From Acanthamoeba sp. SK_2022b (taxonomy: Eukaryota > Discosea > Longamoebia > Acanthamoebidae), in the NCBI GenBank assembly GCA_027943245.1, contig JANDJZ010000255.1:1-53699 (forward strand): DNA of 53,699 bases, given 5' to 3'. Within the stretch, counting starts at the first letter, position 1, and every line of letters begins with the position of its first letter. Positions 33,718 to 43,974 of this stretch are shown in pieces. The notes beneath the pieces were generated by a model. The model saw only the letters and a program-made list of their open reading frames with translations, was not told the origin of the DNA and did no database searches. The translations under genes and the position numbers were made by a program.

Positions 33718-36165
33718 GCAGTGCACTTACGTTTGGACGTCTTCAGTTACGAAGAGTTTGTTGTTGAGGGCGACGGAATCGAGGCTACCCAGGACGAGGA
33801 GGGCGAAATGCGCGGGCTCGAGATGTTGATCATGCTGCTTCTGGACTTTGTGCAGTGCCTTCTCTCCAAGGTTTCCTCACTGTCTCATCTGTTCTCGTCG
33901 TGATGCGACACACGTGCGTTTTGACTGAGCCTTCGCCACCCATTGCAGAAAGCGTTCGCTCAAGTGTTCGCCAACTCTCTGCCCACTCTGTGCCACCTGC
34001 TCATAGCCTACATGCAGATCACCCAAAACCAGGTATGCATTATTTAACCGCTAGTTTCGCAGCTCATTACATGGCCATTGACCCATCCTCGTCATCATTC
34101 AACGCACGCACGCACGCACGCGCACATACAGCTGGAAACATGGACGGACGATCCCAACGAATACGTGGCCGACGAGGACGACGAGATCCGCTTCAACGCA
34201 CGCGCGTCTTGCACTCACCTTCTGCACGAGATCGCCCACATCTTCGGCCAGGTACTCGAGTGGACCGCCTCTTACGCCTCGACCTTGCCTCTGGATTTCT
34301 TCGCGTTCTGACGCTGCCTCGCTACCAAGGGGGCCACGCAAGGCATCGCTTTGGCCGTGGGCAAGCGGCTGCAGGAGTCTGTCAAGAAGCAGCAGAGCGG
34401 CGACCCTTCGTGGTGGAAGCTGCGGGAGGCTGCCGTCCTGGCCGTGGGCTCCTCCGCCGAGGTGCTGATCAGCTCGCCGCAGGGCTTCGACCACCACCAA
34501 TTCATGGCCGCTATCCTGCAGCCCGACCTGCAGACCACTGGTACCCCCCTTGCCGCACTTTACACGTAGTCGCTTGTCTCCTAACATGCTTCGTGTCGTG
34601 GAACGCAGCGTCGCCCTTCCTCCGAGGTCGTGCTCTCTGGTGCGCCTCGCAGTTCAGCCACGCCGTGGCGGCAGACAAGTCCCTGCCCTTCATCCAAGCG
34701 GCTGTCGCCTCGCTTCAGTCGCCGCAGGATCCGCTCCCGGTCAAGATCTGCGCCTGCCGCGCTCTGGCTAGCTACTGCCCCAAGGTGCCTTGCGCTCTGC
34801 CCCCCTCCCCCCATCCCCCCCTACAACGAGTCGCTGACTTGACCTGCTCGCCGTGTATAGCTTGAGGACAAGAACATGATTGCGCAGATGGTCCCTCCCA
34901 CCGTCCAAGGCCTGGCCGTTCTCCTCGGGCAGACGTCGGAGGAGACCCTGCACCTGACGCTCGAGACCCTCCTGGCCGTCCTCTCCACCGCCGGCGAGGT
35001 ACCTCGAGCACATGACCCCCCTCCCTCCACCTCGGCACACGCGCATCTCCCCTCGAGCGTTGACACACCTTCACTTGCTCTCCGTCAGGCGGTCCGGCCC
35101 TACGTGGAGGGCTTGACCCAGCAGCTGATCCGAGTGTGGGGCCAGTGCATCAACGACCCCCTCATCACTGCCGTACGGCAGTCCTTCTTTGCCTATTGTG
35201 TACCCTGTGTGGCCTGTCGTACTGAACCTCCTCTCTCCCTCCCTCCCTCCCTCCCTCCCTTTCTCTCGTAGGATGTTCAAGACAGCTTGCGCCTGCTGGC
35301 TAAGCTTCCCGACTGCGTTGCTCTGCTCAAGGTTTGGCCTCGCGCACACACGACCAGGTCTCCAACAAGCTGCCTCCCTCCCTCTTCTCATTCCGTTCCT
35401 TCTCCTTCTTCTTTCTTTTGCGTATACCTGCGTACAGGGCTCCCTGCTCCCCTACCTGATCCAGCTCATCACTCCGGTGCCGGAGGGCAAGGACGAGGTG
35501 ATCTACGGAGCCAGGGAGGTGCGTGGGCGGTCGGGTTCAACGCACGTTGGCTTTTCCTGAGACAACAAACACAAAACACTGACCTCTTCGCGCGTACAGG
35601 CGTCGGTGCAGCTGCTCACCATGCTGGTCCACGCTACGCCCGACATGCAGCCCAACGACGTGCTCATGACCAAGTACGCCACCCCGACATGCCGGGTGTC
35701 AGCTCTCCCCCCCCACGACGCTTGTTTCTCTCGGCCTCCCTAAGCTTCACCCGCAACGCCACACAGGGCCTTCCCGGTGCTTGTCCAGCAGCTCATCACC
35801 ACCGCCGACAACAGCCTGCTCAACGAGGGCTGCGCGTGCTTGTCCGCCTACGTGGCTCGCGCTCCGGGCCCGCTCCTGCAGTGGTGCCTGCCTTCCCCAA
35901 CTTTTCCGCGAGTTCAAGCGATCTTTGCGAGCAGGTCCTAACCGTGCACGGTTTCTTCTTTTTTGGGTCGCGCTAAATGTCGTCAGGAATGACGGCAGGT
36001 CCAACGGCATCGGGTACATCCTTCAGTTCGTCGGACGACTGCTGCAGCCGTCGACCTCGGACATGGCCGCGCTCTATGTTGGGCCGCTCGTCACCAAGAT
36101 CATTACCAAGGTAGGCCTCTTCAATCGCCTTCCGGTATCGCTGTCACCGTTGAGCGTTTTTAACA

Positions 36166-36223
<58 letters not shown>

Positions 36224-37654
36224 GCTTGGAGGCCAGCTCGGTGCTGGTACGCTGACGGACATGCTCAAGGCCGTGCTCGCTCGGCTGCAAACCCAGTGCA
36301 TGCCGTCCCTCACTCAGGTGCTTTTTTCGCGTCAGGCCTGTTTTCTCCACTGGGAGGATTCCATACTAACGAGGACAGCGCCTACCCCCCCCCCGCTGCA
36401 GTCGCTCGTGTTGATCTTTGCCCGCCTGATGATCGGCGGCATCGTTCCCGGCATCGGCTCGCCCGCGCAGACCAAGGAAATACGGGACTTCCTGAGCTCG
36501 ATCCAGGTGTGTGTCTTGCCAAACGCTTCACTTCCAGACCAGCTGTCCAGGCTTCCTCATACGAATGTGACTGCGTGCAGGTTGCGGAGAACACAACAGC
36601 GTTGACTTTTGTGTTCCAGACTTGGGCCAAGGTACGCTTGATTGTGTGCGTTGCGGTCGTGTATGAACCACTAACACACACACGCTGAATATAGCAACAA
36701 GATGACTTCCACGGCACGCTGAACATCAAGGCCAGCATCCTGGGCCTGCTCAACCTCTTCTGCCTGCAGGATCAGCAGGTATATTGTTGGCAGCGCTAAT
36801 TTCATTTTGACGCACCGCGCGGTGCTTTCTGATCGCCTTGGTGCGCCAGCTGTTGAGCATGCCCGTGGAGGGCGACATCGTCATTCAGCGGGACCAGGGC
36901 CGGTCCACGCGATCCAAAACCAAGCAATCCGGCCAGGCCCCAGGTGCCCACCACGTGCCTGCAACGAACGAACGACCAACCCGAACTGACTGGTGGTGGT
37001 GGTGGTGGTGGTGGTGGTGGTGGTGGTGGTGGTGGTGGTGGTGGTGGTGGTGGTGGTGGTGGTGGTGGTGCGGTGCAACGCCCCTGGTCCAGTGCGAGAG
37101 ATGGTGCCGCTGGCGGTGAAGGCCCTCAAGGCCGCCGTGCAGGAGCTCATGGTGATGGCCGAGCAGAAGGAAGGCGGCAACGACGAAGGCGAGGGCAGCG
37201 ACGACGACTCCGATGGCGAGCAGTACCAGGATGACATGAAGGCCCTCATGGTTCGTGTTCATCTCGCTCTTCCCTTCCCCCCATCCCTCCCTCTCACTTT
37301 TGATTTCATGTGGCAGGCCGAGATGGGCGGCGACGCATCGGGCGGTTGGCTCATGGACCAGCTCCTCGATGATCATCTCGACGAAGAGGAAGAGGAGGAC
37401 CCTGACTGCGTCAACGATCCCCTCTACCAGTTGGACCTCAAGGTCTCCCTCTCTTTCCCTCTCTCGCCGCTGCCATACCGCCCCAGTTTGACCTGACGCG
37501 CGGTTTGGTTGGGGGTGTGGGGCAGGCGTTCCTGGAGGGCTTCCTCAAGAACTTCGCGATGCAGAACCGGGACATGTTCGGGATGGTGGCCAACCTCCTG
37601 CCGCCCCTCGAGAAGCAGTTCCTCGTCGACCTCCTCAAGAGACTCGCCCAATAG
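32126..37654 (+). CDS. IPO9: Importin-9 (importin-beta family nuclear import receptor)
   Basis: Many-exon gene with ATG at 32126 and TAG at 37652-37654; the protein is roughly 1,000 residues, like human IPO9. HEAT-type helices run throughout. The N-terminus reads MAEELMFKCLSALLLPDQSV, then AEQQLNQLASQPGFGV. Family blocks include MAIASIAHWDWPGEWPNLIE (the importin-beta N-terminal region) and TWTDDPNEYVADEDDEIRF, typical of IPO9/Kap114. Near the C-terminus there is an acidic loop (GSDDDSDGEQYQDD; DEEEEEDPDCVNDPLYQ). The end is NLLPPLEKQFLVDLLKRLAQ. IPO9 carries histones H2A-H2B, actin and other cargo into the nucleus and is released by Ran-GTP; this is family knowledge. AATAAA at 37666-37671 follows the stop. 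Several introns hold microsatellites. I checked the domain order and many junctions, but not every exon boundary. Confidence 0.92.
32851..32882. repeat. (CT)n microsatellite in an importin intron
   Basis: A (CT)n run with one interruption in the intron after the exon ending LIEEL. Confidence 0.85.
33657..33716. repeat. (CA)n microsatellite in an importin intron
   Basis: About 30 CA units between the exons encoding NSLVAALKM and YEEFVVEGDG. Confidence 0.95.
36167..36222. repeat. (CA)n microsatellite in an importin intron
   Basis: About 28 CA units, ending a few bases before the acceptor region of the exon that encodes LGGQLGAGTLTDML. Confidence 0.95.
36991..37070. repeat. (TGG)n trinucleotide repeat in an importin intron
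   Basis: About 26 TGG units between exons encoding QGRSTRSKTKQSGQAP and VREMVPLAVKAL. It is the longest triplet tract in the window and the second TGG tract inside an intron. Confidence 0.93.
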
Positions 37655-37665
37655 GCCTACAAACC

Positions 37666-37671
37666 AATAAA
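37666..37671 (+). terminator. Poly(A) signal of importin-9
   Basis: AATAAA 12 bp after the importin-9 stop codon, about 210 bp before the next start codon. Confidence 0.65.
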
Positions 37672-37884
37672 TCGATTCTCGTGGAGTAGAGGTCGACAGT
37701 AATTGAGAACGTAACTAGCCTAGGCCATAATTGGCCGAAAAGGGCCGAGAGCAGTGGTGGCTTCTGTCTGCCCCGAGGCCCGCACTTCGCGCCGGTAGCA
37801 CACCCCAACAAAACACACGGTAGTGTTGAGCACCCGCCCCTTTTGTTACTGCAGCCCACCACCACGCATATACCCGCCGCGACG

Positions 37885-40800
37885 ATGCGGAGACTCGTCC
37901 TCGTACTCCTCGCGTTGGGGCTGATGGCGTGGAGCGTGGCCGGACAGCAACTGAACCTCCCTGACCCAGACACTCCTGCAGGAGGACCGTTGCTTTCGCA
38001 GGGGCAGTTGGAGCGGCTGAAGAGTCGGCTGCCTCCTGGGCTGAAGGTGCCTGCCTGGTGGTTGAATGGATCCAGCCCAGGACAGGAAGGTCTGCCCCCG
38101 CTCTCTGCCTACAATCGTACCTCCTCCAGGCCGGCCACCGTCAGCAACAGCGGCAACGACAACACTCCTCCAGCCCCCTCAGATTCCCTCGAGGAGGAAG
38201 GCACGGCGGGTAGCCCGCTTGATGACCTCTACTCGCTGATCGCCACCGCCAACTCCTCCGAAAGCCTCGTGTGCTCCCAGCTGCTCAAGAGCAAGGGCCA
38301 GGCCTACCAGAGCCTGCTGTGCTCGGAGGAGGTGGTGCAGGCGCTCGCCAAGGGCAGCAGCGCCAGCTACTACGACCTCTCGCGGTGCTCGCCCTCCAAC
38401 TACGATCCCGGCTGTCTGGGGGGCTTCTTCTCGACCGACGGGGCGCGGGAGAGCCAGCACCGCCTGTTCTACAACGCCTTCTACATGGCCGTGCAATGCT
38501 GCCCGGGACACTACTGCCCGTCGGGCGTCGTGTGCATGATCCCGTGCTCGCAGGGGGCCTACTGCCCCCAGGTGCAGCCAGTCGACAACGGAACATTCTG
38601 CGACCCCTACGGCACAGTGGCCACCCCCTACCTCGGATGCGGCGGCGCCTCCACCAACCACGCCTGTCCGTCGGGGTACTACTGCCCCAACACCACCGCC
38701 AGCTTCCTCTGCCCGCCCAACCACTACTGTCCCTCCGGCTCCAAGTACGCTGCTTGGACGCAGAGTCTCTACTTTATTCTTTGCTAAATTGATTTATCAT
38801 GGTAGGATGCCGCAGCGTTGCCCGATGCTGGCGGCGTGTCCGCTGGGGGCGTCGGCCCCCGAGCTGAACTTGGGCGGGCTGGCCAAGGTGCTGGGCGTGC
38901 TGGGAGTCCTCTTCCTGTTCGTGCTGCTCGGGCGCCGCCGCTCCAACCGCAGTTGGGAACGGAGCATCAGGCGACGCGCCACGCCGCCCGCCACCGGCAA
39001 CAGAGTCGACCCCACCAGCGACGTCGACGGCCTCAAGGCCGAGATCGAGGAGCAGTGCCTGCTCCTCCCCAGCCGTGAGGTGCTGCACCGTATCGACATC
39101 GAGCTGGACAACGTCGGCGTACGGTTCGGCGGCGGGCGAGACGGCAGGTGGGTGCTCAACGGCGTCACGGGCAAACTGTCGGCGGGTCGGGTCACGGCCG
39201 TCATGGGCCCCTCGGGCGCCGGCAAGTCGGTCCTCCTCCACACGCTGGCCGGCCGACAAGGCAACGGCAAGATAAGCGGCGGCATCCGCATCAACGGCAG
39301 CGACGACGTGTCGTTGGCCGACTGCAGGTCCGCCGTGGGGTTCGTGCCACAGGAGGACGTCATGCACCGGTCTCTCACCGTGTTCGAGAACGTGGACTTC
39401 AACGCCCAGTGGCGCCTGCCCCGCGCGATGAGCCGGCGGCAGAAGACCGACGTTGTCTTTGCCGCGCTCGACGTGCTGGGCCTCGACGACCCGCGCGTCA
39501 TGCGAACGCGCGTCGGCGACGACGTGGAGCGCGGCGTGTCCGGCGGAGAGCGCAAGCGCGTCAACATTGGCATGGAGCTCGTGGCCCGGCCCAGCCTGCT
39601 CCTCCTCGACGAGCCCACGTCGGGCCTCGACGCCTCCACCAGCATCGACGTCGTGCGCGGCCTCAAGGCCGTCGCCCAGTCCGGCGTCAACGTCGTCGTG
39701 GTGCTTCACCAGCCCCGCGTCGAGATCCTGCGCCTCTTTGACGACCTCCTCCTCCTCGCCCCCGGCGGCCGCACGGTCTACGCCGGCCCGACCGACCTGG
39801 CCGTGCCCTACTTCAACGGCCTGGGCTACGCGCTCCCCGACCAGTGCAACCCGGCCGACTTCTTCCTGGACGTCATCTCCGGGGCGCTGCCCCGTGACGG
39901 CGACTCGAGCGGCGCCGGCAGCAGCAAGGGCGACCACGCCGCCTTCCTGGTGGAGCAGTGGGGCGCGCATCGCTCCCAGGCGGACACCATCAGTGGCAGC
40001 GTGGGTCTCGGCGGCGGCGGCGGCAGCCTGGTCGACCTCCAGTGTCTGGACCGACAGACGGCGGGCGTCCTGTGCCAGACGTGGCTGTGCACCAAGCGGG
40101 CCATCGTCCAACGCACGCGCGAGCTCAACACGGCGCTATCCGACTACTGCCTGGTCGCCGCCGCCGGGCTCGTCCTCGGCCTTCTCTTCCACGCCGTGGA
40201 GATCGACAAGGTGCGCGCCCAAACCCCATCACACGCCCCCACGCGTCACAGCTCACGCTCTTGCGTGCGCAGGTGCCCAGCGTGAACTTGTTCATCAGCA
40301 TGGCCATCGGCTTCGCGGCGACGCAGCAGTCGCTCCGCCTGTTTGGCGCCGAGCGAACAGTGTTTGCCCGGGAAGCGGACACGGGCATCAACCGACTGGC
40401 CTACTTCCTGGGCAAGAACCTGGCCTCGCTGCCTGACCTCTTCCTCCTCCCCTTCATCTTCCTGTCCATGTTCTACTCGTTCTCCAACCCGCGGGGCTCC
40501 TTCGGGGACTATCTCGTGCTGCTATTGGCCGCGCAGTGGGCGCTGAGCGGCATCGGCCACGTCATCTCGGTGGTGCTCGATCCGGCCAAAGCCCAGCTGG
40601 CCGCGGTCGTGGCCACGCTGGTGCTCAACGGCATCAGCGGCTTCTCGCCGCTCAAGAGCGACCTGGGCCAGTTCGGCGTCGTCTGCTACGCGTCGTACGG
40701 GTTCTGGCTCACCGAGGCCCTCTTCATGATCGAGGCCGAGCACTACCCGGACATCTACGCGGCGGAGAAGAGCGACATCGCCTACATGTTCGACTTTGAC

Positions 40801-40968
40801 ACCTCTCGCAGCGTGGGCATGCACGTCGGCGTGCTCGTGGCCATGGGCGCCATGTGCCGTCTCGTCTGCCTCCTGGCCCTGGAACTGACGCGCAGAGCCT
40901 GGCCCTCGCCTCGCCGCCTCTGGCTCGCCGTGACCAGCAAGCTGTCGTGCTCCTACCAGCTGATCTGA
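37885..40968 (+). CDS. ABCG-type half transporter with a Cys-rich luminal N-terminal region
   Basis: Exons 37885-38744, 38806-40210 and 40273-40968 sum to 2961 nt (986 residues). The signal peptide MRRLVLVLLALGLMAWSVAG is followed by about 270 luminal residues, ending in repeated Cys blocks such as CCPGHYCPSGVVC, YYCPNTTASFLCPPNHYCPS and CPMLAACPLG. A transmembrane helix (GGLAKVLGVLGVLFLFVLLG) leads to the ATPase: Walker A GPSGAGKS, signature VSGGERKRV, Walker B LLLLDEPTSGLD and the His of VVLHQP. A C-terminal ABC2-type membrane domain with about six helices closes the protein. The domain order matches the plant ABCG24/ABCG28 (WBC) group, so it probably works as a homodimer or heterodimer exporting lipids or similar substrates. 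The codon at 37843 is TTG, so ATG 37885 is the start. Confidence 0.95.
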
Positions 40969-41155
40969 TAAGTGTCGCTCCTATTTAAAAATGTACAGAC
41001 CATCGTTGACTCTACGTGATGACTGTCGCTGTCGTACCCAACTTTGCAGTACACGATGGTAGCCTAACAATGAAAACGTCTTCGTGTTTCTACAACAATC
41101 TCTTGTACAGTATGTGCAGTCTCCCTCCACCTCGGGGAGACAAATGGTCAAGGTC

Positions 41156-41632
41156 CTACTCGTAGTGCGTGACCACGTGAAGGCCTCCCTCGGGGTGGTT
41201 CAAGACCCGAGCGTGGTGGAAGACGAGGTTGCGGTTGGAGAGATCCAGCTGCACGCCCATGCGCCGGGCCTTTGCCCGTTGGTTCTGGAACCACAGTTGG
41301 ACCTGGCGCGGGGTCATCTCGAGCTGGGCGGCAAGGCGTCGCTTGGTGGGCGTAGAAGGCATCGGATCGACGGCAAAGTGGGCGCGAAGCACCCTTGTCC
41401 GCAGGTCATTTGGTCGTCTTACCTGAGATGAGGGTGCCTTCGCCTTCATGTTGATCGAGAGGCTCTTGTCAACTCTAAGCGACGCCTGTGGCAAGAATGG
41501 CTGCTGGGCTTGTGACGTTTGCTCGGGGACCAACGAACATCTTGCAGGGCAGGGCTCATCGTCGCTGGTGGGCTCAGGGTTGAGAAGGCGGTAGATATCG
41601 GAACGCTTGCTTGTTGAGGTGGTGGCGCTCAT
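41156..41632 (-). CDS. Small homeodomain transcription factor
   Basis: Single-exon protein of 158 residues. The homeodomain occupies about residues 75-130. Its recognition helix reads TPRQVQLWFQNQRAKARR, with the canonical Trp-Phe-x-Asn (Gln replaces the usual first Arg of NRRAK). The preceding helices are VLRAHFAVDP and PTKRRLAAQLEM. The N-terminal 70 residues are Ser/Pro/Gln-rich with no other domain, and the C-terminus ends shortly after the homeodomain. It should bind DNA in the nucleus; targets are unknown. A good donor-like CAG-GTAAGA lies just upstream of the homeodomain, but removing the nearest possible intron would break the frame, so read-through is preferred. It converges with the ABC transporter gene, with 187 bp between stop codons. 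Confidence 0.88.
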   Translation of the reverse strand: MSATTSTSKRSDIYRLLNPEPTSDDEPCPARCSLVPEQTSQAQQPFLPQASLRVDKSLSINMKAKAPSSQVRRPNDLRTRVLRAHFAVDPMPSTPTKRRLAAQLEMTPRQVQLWFQNQRAKARRMGVQLDLSNRNLVFHHARVLNHPEGGLHVVTHYE

Positions 41633-42291
41633 GTTGGGTGGGGTGGTGCCGAACGAGTTGCCGTCCCCTCCAAGCTTCGTGCTTTATGTAGCTTGTGGAT
41701 ACGCCCAGACGTGGGCAACGAGGGTGTGTCAGAACCTTGTCACCGGAAGAACTTCGTGTGTACCCAACCACAAATTACACCATTCATCGCACCCGGAGCT
41801 GGAGAGCTCACATTTGAGCAGTGGCCACTCGCCCCAACCACGCAGCCTTCCGGTTGACAAGGCAGTTCGTGATGCCATTGATAAGCTCTGAATTTCGTTT
41901 GAGCTCTTTATAAAGAGAGTTGTTGACTGTTATGCATAGCTACAGGGATTGGCATTTCCCGTGGACATGCCTTGGCAGACCTGAACTCGCTGGATCTAGG
42001 GCACACCGCGGTCGGGGTGTGATAGCCAAAAGACCGTATGACGTCGATAGGGGATGTGTGGTCCAGCTGTGGCGGTCGCCCCAACCCTTCCTCCCTCGTC
42101 TGTCCGCGTGCTGTGCTTACGCAGGTTGAGTATCAAAGGATGTTCCTCACCTCGACACGGATAGGTCAAAACCCGTTAGCTCCATACTACCGGTACCTGC
42201 CTAACGACGTGGGGGATGGGCGTACGCTGTCGTGATCGACGGTCGATCGTTGCATACGAGAGATCGCTGAAGGAAAGGGCCCTACCCAAGC
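41633..42291. other. Spacer between the homeobox promoter and the Cdc20 3' end
   Basis: About 660 bp between two minus-strand genes, with no coding frame that I support. A palindromic CTCTTTATAAAGAG at 41904-41917 contains a TATA-like core on both strands, about 270 bp upstream of the homeobox gene. The rest is featureless to me. Confidence 0.45.
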
Positions 42292-43749
42292 TCAGCGGAT
42301 AATGTTGAGGCGGGCGGACCTCGACTCTTGATGCCGGCTGGACGCGCTGGGAGTCTCGACCTTCCGCGAAGTAGAGCGCTCACGAGCAGGCCACACCTTC
42401 CAGAAGCGGAGGCGCTCATCCGCTGAGCAGGAGGCCACTGTCTCACCATCGGGGCTCAGGGCCGTGAACAGCGCACGCGCCGTGTGTCCGTGAAGCTGGC
42501 CGACCTTCGTCATTGCGGGGTATCTCCACACCGACAGTTGATTGTGCGGGAATCCATGCGACGACACGACTTCCTTGTACGTGCGCGACCACAGCAGGCT
42601 GCACACCTGCGAGCCAGCGTCCACCGAGCTCGCACACGCTCCTGTCCGCGTGTTCCACATCTTGATGCAGCGGTCCCCCGAGCCGCCGCCTGAAGCCAGC
42701 AGGCCAGCTTGCCAGGGGCACCATGCTAGGGCCTTGACTGCCGCCGTGTGGTGATCGAGCGAGAAGCGAGGCTCTGTGCGGCCTTCGTCCCATAGGTTGA
42801 GGAGGTTGTCGTTGCCACCCGAGGCGAGCTGGGTTCCGTCCTCGCTCCACTTGAGTCCGCAGACCTCCTCCGAGTGGCCCTCGAGCAAGGCGACCATACT
42901 CTCTGCGATCCGCACGTCGTTGTGGATGACGCTGGTGTCGCGGCTGCCGCTCGACAGGATTGCGCGGTTCCACGACAGCGCCGACACCCGGTCATGGTGG
43001 CCTCGCATGACCCTCAGCTGACGGCTCGCCGTCACGTCCCACAGACGCACCTCGTTACCGTTGGTGCCTACAGAACCAGTCAAGCAGTTGAGCGAGTGCA
43101 GTGCAGACATTGTGAGGGAGAGAGCTTCGCCTTCCTTACCTACGGCAAGGGCGTGCCCGTCGCTGGACCATGAGACGGAGGTGATGTGGTCGCCTTCATC
43201 TGGCATCTCGAAGAGCACGTCGATCTTGGAGGACGTCGCGTCCCACAGGTAGACAGTCCGGCCCAGAGCTACCGCCAGCACGTTGTGGACCGACCAGTCG
43301 AGCAGGTTGAGGTAGTAGTCGTCCCGAATGCCCGGAGCGTCGAGCACCTTGTCCGCAGTCGAAGGCAGCCTCCTGGTGGTGTTAGAAGAAACAGAGGAGG
43401 GAGTGGACGTGCTTGTTTGTTTCTGGGCCGAGTAGAGGGTCTTCATCTGGTTCTGATAGTTAGAGTTGTCGAGAGTGGGAGCCTTGTGCTTGAAGACCAG
43501 GATCTTGGTCGACTTGAGGCCTGCAGTACCGCTCACGCCAGCCCCCAACAGAACTGAGGACAAGGAAGTGCTGTAGCGCTCCCTCATTGGGCTGCTGACG
43601 ATGTTGGGGTGGAAGTTCTCCTTCCTGGCCAAGGGCGGACAAGCAGCTGAAGAGCTGGGGGACGTGAGGCTGTAGTGGGCAGCCTCGAAATTCATGCCAC
43701 TACGCTCAGGGATGAAGCGGTCGCCAATGGTATCACCTGAGAACTGCAT
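42292..43749 (-). CDS. CDC20: Cdc20/Fizzy, activator of the anaphase-promoting complex
   Basis: Minus-strand exons 43749-43140 and 43067-42292 (1386 nt, 461 residues). A C-box sits near the N-terminus (DRFIPER, residues 10-16), and a KEN box follows in LARKENFHP (43-45). KILVFKHKAP fits the Mad2-binding motif of Cdc20. A seven-bladed WD40 propeller runs from KVLDAPGIRDDYYLNLLDWS to WKVW, including HSEEVCGLKWSEDGTQLASG. The last two residues, Ile-Arg, are the IR tail that docks on APC3. KVLDAPGIRDDYY and the NDVRIAES block favour Cdc20 over Cdh1. The protein recruits substrates such as securin and cyclin B to the APC/C, and is restrained by Mad2 and BubR1; this is family knowledge. The KEN box suggests it is itself an APC/C-Cdh1 target. 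Confidence 0.96.
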   Translation of the reverse strand: MQFSGDTIGDRFIPERSGMNFEAAHYSLTSPSSSAACPPLARKENFHPNIVSSPMRERYSTSLSSVLLGAGVSGTAGLKSTKILVFKHKAPTLDNSNYQNQMKTLYSAQKQTSTSTPSSVSSNTTRRLPSTADKVLDAPGIRDDYYLNLLDWSVHNVLAVALGRTVYLWDATSSKIDVLFEMPDEGDHITSVSWSSDGHALAVGKEGEALSLTMSALHSLNCLTGSVGTNGNEVRLWDVTASRQLRVMRGHHDRVSALSWNRAILSSGSRDTSVIHNDVRIAESMVALLEGHSEEVCGLKWSEDGTQLASGGNDNLLNLWDEGRTEPRFSLDHHTAAVKALAWCPWQAGLLASGGGSGDRCIKMWNTRTGACASSVDAGSQVCSLLWSRTYKEVVSSHGFPHNQLSVWRYPAMTKVGQLHGHTARALFTALSPDGETVASCSADERLRFWKVWPARERSTSRKVETPSASSRHQESRSARLNIIR

Positions 43750-43974
43750 CCAAGGTGCGTTATGAGGTCTCTTGTTTCTGTGCGTGCCAATGGTCGATCA
43801 AGCGCTTCAAGTTGGCGTTCAAGTTCCACTTCGGGCCGTTACGGTTTCAGCGGGAAAGCAAACAGCGCTTTGATTAAAAAGACTTCCAGAAAAACATTCG
43901 GAGATGTAAAAAGAAAAAAAAACGAAGGCCTGCCCCCAATCAGCGCTCCTGCCCGTTGTGCCACTAACTTCTCT

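Noticed and set aside
38774..40111. 445-residue minus-strand frame opposite the ABC transporter
   Set aside because: Antisense shadow of a GC-rich coding exon; no domain, while the plus strand has Walker A, signature and Walker B.
41380..41440. Short intron in the homeobox gene
   Set aside because: The donor-like CAG-GTAAGA is good, but the nearest AG gives a 29-bp removal that breaks the homeodomain frame.
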